NCBI GenBank assembly: GCA_020063525.1
Contig: JAGUUJ010000064.1
Location: 1-7,012 of the forward strand
DNA length: 7,012 nucleotides
Direction: 5' to 3'
DNA from: Candidatus Omnitrophota bacterium
Lineage (GTDB): Bacteria; Omnitrophota; Gorgyraeia; Gygaellales; Profunditerraquicolaceae
Below the pieces are notes generated by a model that saw only the letters and a program-made list of their open reading frames with translations, was not told where the DNA came from and ran no database searches. Of this stretch, positions 1 through 6,332 are shown piece by piece (within the stretch, counting starts at the first letter, position 1; each line of letters starts with the position of its first letter). The translations under genes were made by a program, and so were the position numbers.

Positions 1-23
1 AGAGAGAAAACTGCGGGATTCAT
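1..23 (-). CDS. Probable start of MrpF/MnhF-type subunit, 3'-truncated by window edge
   Basis: An ATG at 21-23 overlaps the mrpE-like stop in the same ATGA pattern used at three other junctions in this operon, and the frame stays open to the window edge (MNPAVFS). Seven residues cannot show a family. The identification rests on the conserved Mrp order, in which MrpF follows MrpE. Confidence 0.45.
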
Positions 24-517
24 TCAAAAATCCTTCTTAAGACATCTTCAAATACCTTGACAATTATCTCTGTAGCTTTCTGTATATCCTTATCTTTCAC
101 ATCAATCCAGTGGATGTATAAAAAACCATTTTCTTCATCTATATCCACACTCATTGTGCCGGGGGTAAGCGTAATAGAATTTGCCAGAAAAGTCAAAGCT
201 GTATCCGATTTTAATGTAGTCTTTACCTTAACAATACCCGGCTTAATAGGTAAATCCGGATGAGTCACCCGATAAGCCACATCGAGGTTTGCCTTTATAC
301 ACCCCCGGATAAATAAAAGAATATAATAAAGAAACCAGAGATAACGGCTGATATGCTTAAATACAGGCGGCCGTTTTACAAACATACTAGCGGTCATAAG
401 GCAAACAAAGCCAGCGACTAAGATACCGATAATTAAATGTTGATAATCCGGCGGCCAGGTCAAAAATGACCAGATTAAAAATCCGAGTAGAAATAAAATA
501 ATTTTACTTTTTTTCAT
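20..517 (-). CDS. mrpE: MrpE/MnhE-type antiporter subunit (MbhA-like)
   Basis: A 165-residue protein with two or three membrane helices in the first 75 residues and a soluble C-terminal domain. Family signatures are NSITLTPGTMSVD at 113-125 and LYIHWID at 133-139. MrpE is a small accessory subunit at the distal end of the Mrp complex, needed for assembly or full activity. The start is set by an ATGA overlap with the mrpD-like stop. No good Shine-Dalgarno is visible, so translation probably depends on coupling. The stop overlaps another ATG (ATGA) at 21-23, where the next gene begins. Length and motifs are normal for the family. Confidence 0.95.
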   Translation of the reverse strand: MKKSKIILFLLGFLIWSFLTWPPDYQHLIIGILVAGFVCLMTASMFVKRPPVFKHISRYLWFLYYILLFIRGCIKANLDVAYRVTHPDLPIKPGIVKVKTTLKSDTALTFLANSITLTPGTMSVDIDEENGFLYIHWIDVKDKDIQKATEIIVKVFEDVLRRIFE

Positions 518-2001
518 TTTAGCGCACCAAAAACTGCTTCTTTATAACCATTGGCTAATAATAAAACATTGACTGCTGATTCAAGAAACGGTTTAAATAA
601 AGGCGCAATTAATAGCCCGCTTGCCACACAAATAATCGCCAAGACTATCATAGATAACCGCATTGCCCAGGGAACCTCTCTTATTTTAAGCCGCAACTCA
701 TCAAGTTTACCAAAGAATGTAAAGTTAAGAAATTTTAAATAATAAGCCAGGGTTACAATACTCACTAATATAGCCACCGTAGCCGATATAAAGTATCCTG
801 CCTGGATTGCGGCAATAATGATAATTAATTTACTAAAAAATCCTCCCAAAGGAGGAATCCCTGATATCGACATTGAACCAATAAGACTGGTATATCCTGT
901 AATAGGCAAACGAGAATTTAGTCCACCCAATTTCTCTAAATTGCGTGTATGGACAGAATATTCAATGGCGCCAGAATTTAAAAAGAGCAGGGATTTAAAA
1001 ACAGCGTGATTAAACAAATGAAATAATCCACCTAAAATAGCTAAAGGCGTGCCTACACCTAAAGCAAATATAATATAGCCTATCTGACTAATACTAGAAT
1101 AGGCAAACATCCTCTTTATATCGTTCTGCGCTATGGCTAAAAAAGCGCCGACAACCATAGATACTAGACCTAAAACTATTAAAACAAAAACCAACCGATC
1201 TGAAACTGTTAGGATATTAAAAAAGACTCTGCAAAGAGCATAAACACCCAAAGTTTTTATGAACACCCCGGAAAGCATTGCCGAGATAGGTGCAGGCGCA
1301 GCCGGATGCGCATCCGGCAACCAGCCATGAAATGGCACCAGCGCTGCCTTTAGACCAAAACCTGCCAAAAACAATACTGTTACAAAACCCACAATTGTAT
1401 TAACTGGCTTACCAGATAATATTGAAGAAATATCTGCCATATTCAGCGTAGAGGTATAACTATATAACATAGCAATTCCCAATAAGATAAAAGTAGAAGC
1501 TACGGAACCCATTATTGCGTATTTGAAAGACGCCTCTAATTCCTCTGCCTCAGTGCCAAAGGCAACTAAAGCATAACTTGCAATAGAGGCAATCTCTAAG
1601 AACACAAATAGATTAAACAGGTCGCCAGTTACAATTATGCCATTCATACCTGCCAGCATCAACATAAATAAGGTATAGAATCTATATTTATCCGTATATT
1701 TTTCCATATAACTAACAGAATATATCGTTACCAGAAAACTAACTAAATTTACCGTAACTAACATAAAACTGGTTAAGCCATCCAAAACCATACAGATTCC
1801 TATGGGTGGTATCCAGCTTCCTACTTTGTAGACCAGAATTTTATGCGCAAAAACTTGCGAAATAGAATACAGCGAGAATACTAATAAGCTAAACGTGGCT
1901 AAATTAGCTAAAAGGTCAGCAAAATTTTTGAGCTTTTTTCCCAAAAGAGAAATCAGAAATGCTGCTCCTAAAGGAATAATCACAAAAAAAGGCAATATCA
2001 T
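514..2001 (-). CDS. mrpD: MrpD/MnhD-type Na+/H+ antiporter subunit (MbhH-like)
   Basis: A 495-residue polytopic protein with about 14 membrane helices, of normal MrpD length. All charged residues expected for an ion-translocating antiporter subunit are visible: Glu136 in FLEIASIASYALV (TM5), Lys218 in GFGLKAALVPFHGWLPDAHPAAPAPISA (TM7), Lys249 (TM8), Lys336 in HAVFKSLLFL (TM10) and Lys391 in PPLGGFFSKL (TM12). Glu136 and Lys218 correspond to the residues known to be essential in Bacillus MrpD (Glu137, Lys219). This contrasts with the NuoL-like subunit upstream, which lacks the TM5 glutamate. The start overlaps the mrpC-like stop (ATGA), with AAAGG directly before it and GGAG further upstream. 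The stop overlaps the mrpE-like start in the same way. It is expected to carry out Na+/H+ or H+ translocation driven by the hydrogenase module. Confidence 0.95.
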   Translation of the reverse strand: MILPFFVIIPLGAAFLISLLGKKLKNFADLLANLATFSLLVFSLYSISQVFAHKILVYKVGSWIPPIGICMVLDGLTSFMLVTVNLVSFLVTIYSVSYMEKYTDKYRFYTLFMLMLAGMNGIIVTGDLFNLFVFLEIASIASYALVAFGTEAEELEASFKYAIMGSVASTFILLGIAMLYSYTSTLNMADISSILSGKPVNTIVGFVTVLFLAGFGLKAALVPFHGWLPDAHPAAPAPISAMLSGVFIKTLGVYALCRVFFNILTVSDRLVFVLIVLGLVSMVVGAFLAIAQNDIKRMFAYSSISQIGYIIFALGVGTPLAILGGLFHLFNHAVFKSLLFLNSGAIEYSVHTRNLEKLGGLNSRLPITGYTSLIGSMSISGIPPLGGFFSKLIIIIAAIQAGYFISATVAILVSIVTLAYYLKFLNFTFFGKLDELRLKIREVPWAMRLSMIVLAIICVASGLLIAPLFKPFLESAVNVLLLANGYKEAVFGALK

Positions 2002-2336
2002 CCTTTTAATCTCCGAATCTTAGTAATATCAAAGGTTCCGTATTTCTCATAAATTCTGATGGCAATAGCCACAATTAATGCTGTAACTGCCAGGCCAATA
2101 ACAATGGAAGTTAAAACCAGGGCCTGCGGCAACGGATCAACCATATTTAAAATGCTCTGGCCTTTGGCCAATATGGGCGCGCGGCTGTGCGTCCGGTAAC
2201 CTATCAAAACAAAAAATAAATTCACTGCATACTCAATAATCCCTAAGCCTATAATTATCTTGATAATATTTCTTTTTCTTAAGACGCAGTAAAGTCCGAT
2301 ACAAAATAAAGCAAAACACAGGATATATTCACTCAT
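1998..2336 (-). CDS. mrpC: MrpC/MnhC-type (NuoK-like) antiporter subunit, MbhG-like
   Basis: A 112-residue protein with three predicted membrane helices, homologous to complex I NuoK. Key features are Glu35 in GLGIIEYAVNLFFV, comparable to the membrane glutamate of NuoK, and the diagnostic DPLPQALVLTSIVIGLAVTALIVAIAIRIY beginning at residue 67. The length fits MrpC. In the membrane arm it sits beside the antiporter subunit MrpD and contributes to the buried charge chain. It begins in an ATGA overlap with the mrpB-like gene, with GGAG eight bases upstream, and ends in another ATGA overlap with the mrpD-like gene, so the three are tightly coupled. I see no anomaly. Confidence 0.95.
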   Translation of the reverse strand: MSEYILCFALFCIGLYCVLRKRNIIKIIIGLGIIEYAVNLFFVLIGYRTHSRAPILAKGQSILNMVDPLPQALVLTSIVIGLAVTALIVAIAIRIYEKYGTFDITKIRRLKG

Positions 2337-2800
2337 CCCTTTTCTCCCAATCCTTTAAATAAAACTAACACCGTAAAGATGGCAAATAGCCCTGCTCCTA
2401 CCTTAAGACATATGGCGATATTACATAAAGGAATAATGCCGGCGCTGAATAACTCAAAAGGTTTGCCTTTGTGTAAGAAAAAGTTAAAAAAGAAATAACC
2501 ACCCCAAAAGCCCAGCAGCGCTATTGATAAAAACATAATCGCGCCAAAGCTTTCCAAAACAGATACAACGCCTTGGGATATTTTTTTTAAGGCAACCTCC
2601 CGGCCAAAGGCAAGCATCAAATGGATAAAACAAAGGGCGATAATTACTCCGCCTGCAAATCCACCGCCTGGGCTGATATGACCGTGCAGAACAATATAGA
2701 TTCCATAAAGCAAAATTAGACCCACGGTAAGTCGCGTAATGGTCTTAACAATTAAAGTCATCCCTTTTGGGTTCTTTTGTTCTAATGTCCTATTGTTCAT
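2333..2800 (-). CDS. mrpB: MrpB/MnhB-type antiporter subunit (MbhF-like)
   Basis: A 155-residue protein with about four membrane segments. It carries the MnhB signature GHISPGGGFAGGVI (about 40-53), preceded by TITRLTVGLILLYGIYIVLHG and followed by a second conserved stretch near the C-terminus (LKVGAGLFAIFTVLVLF, 132-148). The family forms part of the Mrp Na+/H+ antiporter and of Mrp-linked hydrogenases; its own mechanism is poorly known. The start is uncertain. The ATG at 2800 adds a polar leader, MNNRTLEQKNPKG, that relatives usually lack and that arises partly from a short tandem repeat. Met14 (ATG at 2759-2761) matches the usual family N-terminus, but its AAAAGGG lies directly against the ATG, too close for a good ribosome site. 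The stop overlaps the mrpC-like start (ATGA). Confidence 0.9.
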   Translation of the reverse strand: MNNRTLEQKNPKGMTLIVKTITRLTVGLILLYGIYIVLHGHISPGGGFAGGVIIALCFIHLMLAFGREVALKKISQGVVSVLESFGAIMFLSIALLGFWGGYFFFNFFLHKGKPFELFSAGIIPLCNIAICLKVGAGLFAIFTVLVLFKGLGEKG

Positions 2801-2812
2801 TGGTTATTGGTT
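2799..2812. repeat. Degenerate heptanucleotide repeat over the mrpB-like start
   Basis: ATTGGTT occurs twice in tandem on the plus strand (AACCAAT on the coding strand), flanked by further AATAAC/AATGAAC-like units out to roughly 2790 and 2820. It covers the short gap between the DUF4040 gene and the mrpB-like gene and includes the annotated ATG (2798-2800). No Shine-Dalgarno is seen just upstream of that ATG, so the repeat may have displaced the original start region. Confidence 0.45.
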
Positions 2813-2840
2813 TTAGTTATTCTAACTTTTCTCTCCCCAT

Positions 2841-3371
2841 CTAAACCATAGAACTACTCTTTTTTCTTCCCACCCTTCTCATCACTGCCAAAACACCCAT
2901 TACTGCCGTGAAAAGCACAGTTGCCTCGCCTAAGGTATCATAACCTCTAAAATCTAAAATTATCGCGGCAACAATATTAGTTGCCCCGGTTTTTTCTAAT
3001 CCCTGATTAATGTAATTCTGGGCTACTCTCATTATTGGTTGGCCAAAACGAGGTAATTCCTGCAAGGCAAAATAGGCGAAGATTAAAAACAGGATAATAA
3101 ATAATAATGTAGAGGCGGTATTAAAGAACCAGCGTCCGTCTCTTATCACCGGCAGGTCTTTATTTATGGTTGCGCGTATAAGTATAATAAGACATAAAAT
3201 TTCTACAACTAATTGAGTTATGGCTAAATCCGGCGCTTTTAAAATTAAGAACGCTAAGGATAAACCTAATCCTAGCGCACCTACGGCAATGACGCTGGAA
3301 AGCAAATCTTCAATCTGAACCGCCACAATAGCGGCAAAAATCATAAATAATAAAAGTATTTGCAGTTCCAT
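2841..3371 (-). CDS. MrpA C-terminal-type subunit, fused MbhD (DUF4040) + MbhE domains
   Basis: A 176-residue membrane protein. Residues about 1-68 form three hydrophobic segments with the DUF4040/MbhD signature LLSSVIAVGALGLGLSLAF and LKAPDLAITQLVVE (Lys45, Asp48, Glu57). After a charged linker comes another membrane segment (about 84-105). The C-terminal part has the MbhE/MrpA signature NIVAAIILDFRGYDTLGEA (132-150) and a last hydrophobic helix ending in RRVGRKK. In full-length MrpA these domains follow the NuoL-like part in one chain; in Pyrococcus Mbh they are two proteins, MbhD and MbhE. Here they form one short protein beside a separate NuoL-like gene. In Mrp-type structures this region helps form the ion path between antiporter subunits. 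The ATG lies two bases after the preceding stop (TAAATATG), so coupling is likely. The domain assignment is firm. Confidence 0.9.
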   Translation of the reverse strand: MELQILLLFMIFAAIVAVQIEDLLSSVIAVGALGLGLSLAFLILKAPDLAITQLVVEILCLIILIRATINKDLPVIRDGRWFFNTASTLLFIILFLIFAYFALQELPRFGQPIMRVAQNYINQGLEKTGATNIVAAIILDFRGYDTLGEATVLFTAVMGVLAVMRRVGRKKSSSMV

Positions 3372-3373
3372 AT

Positions 3374-5047
3374 TTAATGAGCCCGCAACACTAAAAATAA
3401 ACCAATCATTCCTAAAAGCATCCAGACCATATAAGTGGGCAGAATCCCGTTATGTAAATATTGGAGGTATTTTCCGATACCAAAGACAACAATTTTAGCC
3501 TGATCATAAATATCAAAAAAGCCAGCTTCTGCCTTATTATAAATACTTTTTAAAATCCCTAACTCCTTAATGGTATTATAAAATTCTGTGCCGGTAACTT
3601 TATTTTCTTCTTCCAATAATATTGTTTCTGCGCCTGTAAATACTGTATCAGTGCGAAGGACAGGCTTAAGACTTTTTAGCCTGAATATAAGGATACCTAA
3701 AACCAAACCTATAATAATAAGCAACGTAGATAAACCCGCATACCATATCCCGATAAAACCAACGCCTGGTATCGCCGGAAATATAAAGTATTTAAGCGGG
3801 ATCTGGTAAGCAAATACCCCAAATATCACACAGATAATTGCCAGTATCATACAAGGAAACCACATTTGCCAGGATACCTCGCTTACCTGCTTACCCGTCG
3901 AAGCGTTTGTCCGCTGGCCTAAAAAGGCAGCGTGAATTAGTTTCATAAAACTCGCCAGCGTAAGACCTGAACCAAACATCGCCGCCACTAAACACACCAG
4001 ACTTGTGACCTTAAGACTCTGTGACTCTGTGACATTCTGGATAAGCCCCTGATAAACCATCCACTTGGAGACAAAGCCATTAAAAGGCGGAACACCAGAT
4101 ATGGAAAGGCTGGCAACGAGACACGAGATATAAGTAACAGGCATTGCTTTACTTAAACCCCCCAGATTATCAAGCTCGGCTGTCTTTGTGCGATATTCCA
4201 CATTCCCGGCCGTTAAAAACAAAGAGGATTTATATAGCGCATTATTAAGCATATGGAATATTCCGCCGGCAATGCCAATGGGATTGCCTGTGCCAATACC
4301 TAAGACCATATAACCAACCTGGGAGACTGCATGGTAGCCCAGGAGTCTTTTCATATTATGCTGCACCAGGGCCATCATTACTGCAGCCACGATGGTAAAA
4401 GCGCCGATAAGCATCAATAATATATTCAAAGCCCTGCTCATTACGAACAAATCTAAAGAAATTCTGGCTAAGAGATAAATCCCTAATAATTTATCTAAGG
4501 AGGCAGGTAAGAAAGCTACTACAGGAATGGGTGCGGATTTAGCGCAATCCGGAATCCAGGAATGAAATGGCATAGCCCCGGCCTTAGCAAAACAAGCTAT
4601 TGCAATACATAAATAGGCGGTTACGCTAAGCGGTAAACGGTAAGCGGTAAACGAAATCTTAATGGCATCCATCTGAAAAGTGCCGCTAAGATAATAAATT
4701 ATACCTATGCCTAATAGCATTAAGGCATCTGAACCACCCACAATAATGAAAGTTTTTTTCGCGGCTGAACTGGCATTTTCATCTCCCATATTAATAAGAA
4801 GATAAAGAGTAAATCCCAAAAACCCCCAACTGACCAATAAAAGAATGAGGTTATTGGAAAGTACTGCTAATAGAGAAACAATTGCGGTTAAGATAATATA
4901 GGTATAATACGCAAGCAGGCCGTGTCTATTTCTCATAAACCCGAAAGAATAAATTATAGTTAGAACAGAAAATAAACCTATGGCCGCCGCCACAAAACTG
5001 CTTAAGCCATCTAACCTAAAATATGGGTATAGAAAATCAATATTCAT
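3374..5047 (-). CDS. NuoL/MrpA N-terminal-type proton-translocating antiporter subunit
   Basis: A polytopic membrane protein of 557 residues from the ATG at 5047 (561 from the in-frame GTG at 5059). It belongs to the antiporter-like family (NuoL/M/N, MrpA/MrpD, HyfB). Conserved blocks, numbered from the ATG: FAKAGAMPFHSWIPD (Lys155 in TM7), APIPVVAFLPASLDKLLGIYLLAR (Lys186), LLGYHAVSQVGYM (His239), FHMLNNALYKSSLFL (Lys273) and PPFNGFVSKW (Lys328). The usual TM5 glutamate is absent: where NuoL/MrpA have W-E, this protein has Trp74-Gly75. The C-terminal region (about 430-557) has two or three further hydrophobic segments separated by a charged stretch. The next gene encodes the MrpA C-terminal domains and starts two bases after this stop, and the MrpB-C-D-E order follows, so I read it as the front half of a split MrpA. 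It should move Na+ or H+ in the membrane arm. Two short tandem repeats lie in its loops. Confidence 0.88.
   Translation of the reverse strand: MNIDFLYPYFRLDGLSSFVAAAIGLFSVLTIIYSFGFMRNRHGLLAYYTYIILTAIVSLLAVLSNNLILLLVSWGFLGFTLYLLINMGDENASSAAKKTFIIVGGSDALMLLGIGIIYYLSGTFQMDAIKISFTAYRLPLSVTAYLCIAIACFAKAGAMPFHSWIPDCAKSAPIPVVAFLPASLDKLLGIYLLARISLDLFVMSRALNILLMLIGAFTIVAAVMMALVQHNMKRLLGYHAVSQVGYMVLGIGTGNPIGIAGGIFHMLNNALYKSSLFLTAGNVEYRTKTAELDNLGGLSKAMPVTYISCLVASLSISGVPPFNGFVSKWMVYQGLIQNVTESQSLKVTSLVCLVAAMFGSGLTLASFMKLIHAAFLGQRTNASTGKQVSEVSWQMWFPCMILAIICVIFGVFAYQIPLKYFIFPAIPGVGFIGIWYAGLSTLLIIIGLVLGILIFRLKSLKPVLRTDTVFTGAETILLEEENKVTGTEFYNTIKELGILKSIYNKAEAGFFDIYDQAKIVVFGIGKYLQYLHNGILPTYMVWMLLGMIGLFLVLRAH
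4015..4033. repeat. Octanucleotide tandem repeat inside the NuoL-like gene
   Basis: GACTCTGT occurs twice in direct tandem, followed by a third partial GAC. It encodes VTESQSL (about residues 339-345 from the ATG), a polar loop after the GFVSKW segment. With 2.4 copies it is short and could be chance, but the same gene also holds a clearer heptanucleotide repeat. Confidence 0.5.
4624..4654. repeat. Heptanucleotide short tandem repeat inside the NuoL-like gene
   Basis: On the plus strand the units are CGCTAAG, CGGTAAA, CGGTAAG, CGGTAAA and a partial CGA, so four 7-bp units with few mismatches. Three units make 21 bp, which keeps the reading frame. The repeat encodes FTAYRLPLS (about residues 133-141 from the ATG), in the loop just before the hydrophobic stretch that leads into the TM7 lysine motif. 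The pattern resembles the short tandemly repeated repeats known from cyanobacteria and other bacteria. Confidence 0.75.
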
Positions 5048-5053
5048 TGTAAA

Positions 5054-5057
5054 TCCC
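5054..5057 (-). promoter_or_regulatory. Probable ribosome binding site fixing the start of the NuoL-like gene
   Basis: GGGA lies six bases before the ATG at 5045-5047. An in-frame GTG at 5057-5059 would add four residues (MGFT), but it has no purine-rich sequence upstream and itself overlaps this motif. The ATG is therefore preferred. The motif is short, so confidence is moderate. Confidence 0.45.
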
Positions 5058-5083
5058 ACATAGACACTCAGCCTAACCGGCCC

Positions 5084-5102
5084 TTCAACCTACGCGGTTG
5101 AA
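5084..5102 (-). other. Intercistronic hairpin between the hydrogenase and Mrp modules
   Basis: A perfect 7-bp inverted repeat, TTCAACC / GGTTGAA, with a 5-nt loop. It sits in the 76-nt gap between the large-subunit stop and the start of the NuoL-like gene, the longest non-coding gap in the window. On the transcribed strand it is followed by GGGCC rather than a T run, so it is not a standard intrinsic terminator. It could be an RNA processing or stability element that sets the ratio of the two modules, but that is inference. Confidence 0.5.
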
Positions 5103-5123
5103 AGAAGTTAGCTCTTACCTAAA

Positions 5124-6302
5124 CTAAACCCTTTTAAACTCCTCTGTCTTTGCCTGCGATAGCTTTATCAAATTCCAACCGTTCATAATCTTTTTCTTGG
5201 TATCCCTGTCTAAAACTATAAGCCTTTCAGTGCAGGAATAACAAGGGTCAACCGCAGCCAGAGTAATTGCGGCGTCAGATATACTGCCGCCTACTGCTGC
5301 AATTTTATTGGAAGCTACATTCATGTAACTGGGAGCGCGAATCTTATGTCTGATTGGCTGGTTTGTCCCGTCGCTTCTTACATAGTGAAAACATTCTCCT
5401 CTTGGCGCCTCAACTCGGCCTATCCCTTCTCCAGGCGGGATATCTTTTACACTGGCATCAATTGGGCCAGGAGACATCTTATCCAGACACTGACGAATAA
5501 TCCTTATTGATTCATACATTTCTAATATTCGAACTTTTGTCTTGGCAAATATATCCCCATCTTTTTCTACAATCACATTCCAATCCACCCACTCATATGC
5601 CCCATACGGGTCGTCACGGCGCAAATCAATATCTACCCCTGAGCCTCTGGCAGTAGGACCGACAACACACCAGTCAATTGCCTGTTGCTTTGTCAAAACG
5701 CCAATGCCCTTAAGCCGTGCCTGTATTACCGGGTCATCCATTACTGCGCCCTTGAACATATCCACTACCGGAACTAAATCGTCAAGTGTTTTCTTTAAGA
5801 TAGCTACATCCTCATCTCTTATATCCCTGCGCACCCCACCGATTTTCATCATTGCATAATGATTGCGGTTACCGGTAATCATTTCGAACATATCTAATAT
5901 TGGTTCCCGATAACGCCAGGACCACATCCAGACCGTATTGTATCCAATAAAATGACCAGCCAGCCCCAACCAGAGCAGATGGCTATGCAATCTCTCCATC
6001 TCTGCGATGATGGTGCGGATAAAAAGAGCTCTTTCCGGAACTTCTATCTTTATCAGGTCCTCCATTGCATTAACATAAGCAAAAGGATGAGAAGTAGAGC
6101 AAATCCCGCAGATACGTTCAACTAAAAAGGGAATCTGGTCAAAATGTTTATGTTCGGAAAGTTCTTCAATCCCGCGGTGCACATAACCGATAACTATATC
6201 AATATCAACTACCTTTTCTCCTTCCACATAAAGACGGAAATATGCCGGCTCTTCCTGCAAAGGATGATATGGACCTATTGGAATGACAACTTTATGGCTC
6301 AT
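5124..6302 (-). CDS. Group 4 [NiFe]-hydrogenase large subunit (NuoD-like, MbhL/HycE/EchE family)
   Basis: A 392-residue catalytic subunit of the NuoD/[NiFe]-hydrogenase family. Both Ni ligand motifs are intact: RICGICSTSH at residues 63-72 (Cys65, Cys68) and DPCYSCTER at 352-360 (Cys354, Cys357). Other family blocks are IPIGPYHP near the N-terminus, HRGIEEL at 42-48, GPTARGSG at 215-222 and EAPRGECFHYV at 298-308. Complex I NuoD has lost these cysteines, so this should be a working hydrogenase that makes or uses H2. After CTER a 32-residue tail remains. By analogy with HycE, which is cut after the arginine of the same motif, this may be a maturation peptide removed by an endopeptidase (inference). 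The ATG agrees with the family N-terminus but has no clear Shine-Dalgarno; the AT-rich 30-nt leader contains a weak TTAGTT/AACTAA dyad (6315-6336). Confidence 0.95.
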   Translation of the reverse strand: MSHKVVIPIGPYHPLQEEPAYFRLYVEGEKVVDIDIVIGYVHRGIEELSEHKHFDQIPFLVERICGICSTSHPFAYVNAMEDLIKIEVPERALFIRTIIAEMERLHSHLLWLGLAGHFIGYNTVWMWSWRYREPILDMFEMITGNRNHYAMMKIGGVRRDIRDEDVAILKKTLDDLVPVVDMFKGAVMDDPVIQARLKGIGVLTKQQAIDWCVVGPTARGSGVDIDLRRDDPYGAYEWVDWNVIVEKDGDIFAKTKVRILEMYESIRIIRQCLDKMSPGPIDASVKDIPPGEGIGRVEAPRGECFHYVRSDGTNQPIRHKIRAPSYMNVASNKIAAVGGSISDAAITLAAVDPCYSCTERLIVLDRDTKKKIMNGWNLIKLSQAKTEEFKRV

Positions 6303-6332
6303 TTTTCTTGTTTGTTAGTTTATCCTAACCAA

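Noticed and set aside
1301..1318. Perfect 18-bp palindrome GCCGGATGC/GCATCCGGC, resembling a REP-type element
   Set aside because: It lies inside the mrpD-like gene and encodes the conserved family motif LPDAHPA, so the symmetry is most simply a by-product of codon choice. No second copy is seen in the window.
2817..2840. Tiny minus-strand ORF (MGREKLE) starting directly after the DUF4040 stop
   Set aside because: Seven codons, out of frame with the mrpB-like gene, no resemblance to anything known; more likely spacer sequence.
5542..5859. Plus-strand open frame of 105 codons opposite the hydrogenase large-subunit gene
   Set aside because: It is fully antisense to a strongly conserved gene, its translation has no recognisable domain, and it has no supporting context. 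The same applies to the shorter plus-strand frames throughout the window.
6303..6332. AT-rich dyad before the large-subunit start, considered as a terminator or operator
   Set aside because: The stem is only five or six A/T-rich pairs, with alternative pairings and no T run in the right place, and the flanking genes clearly belong to the same complex.
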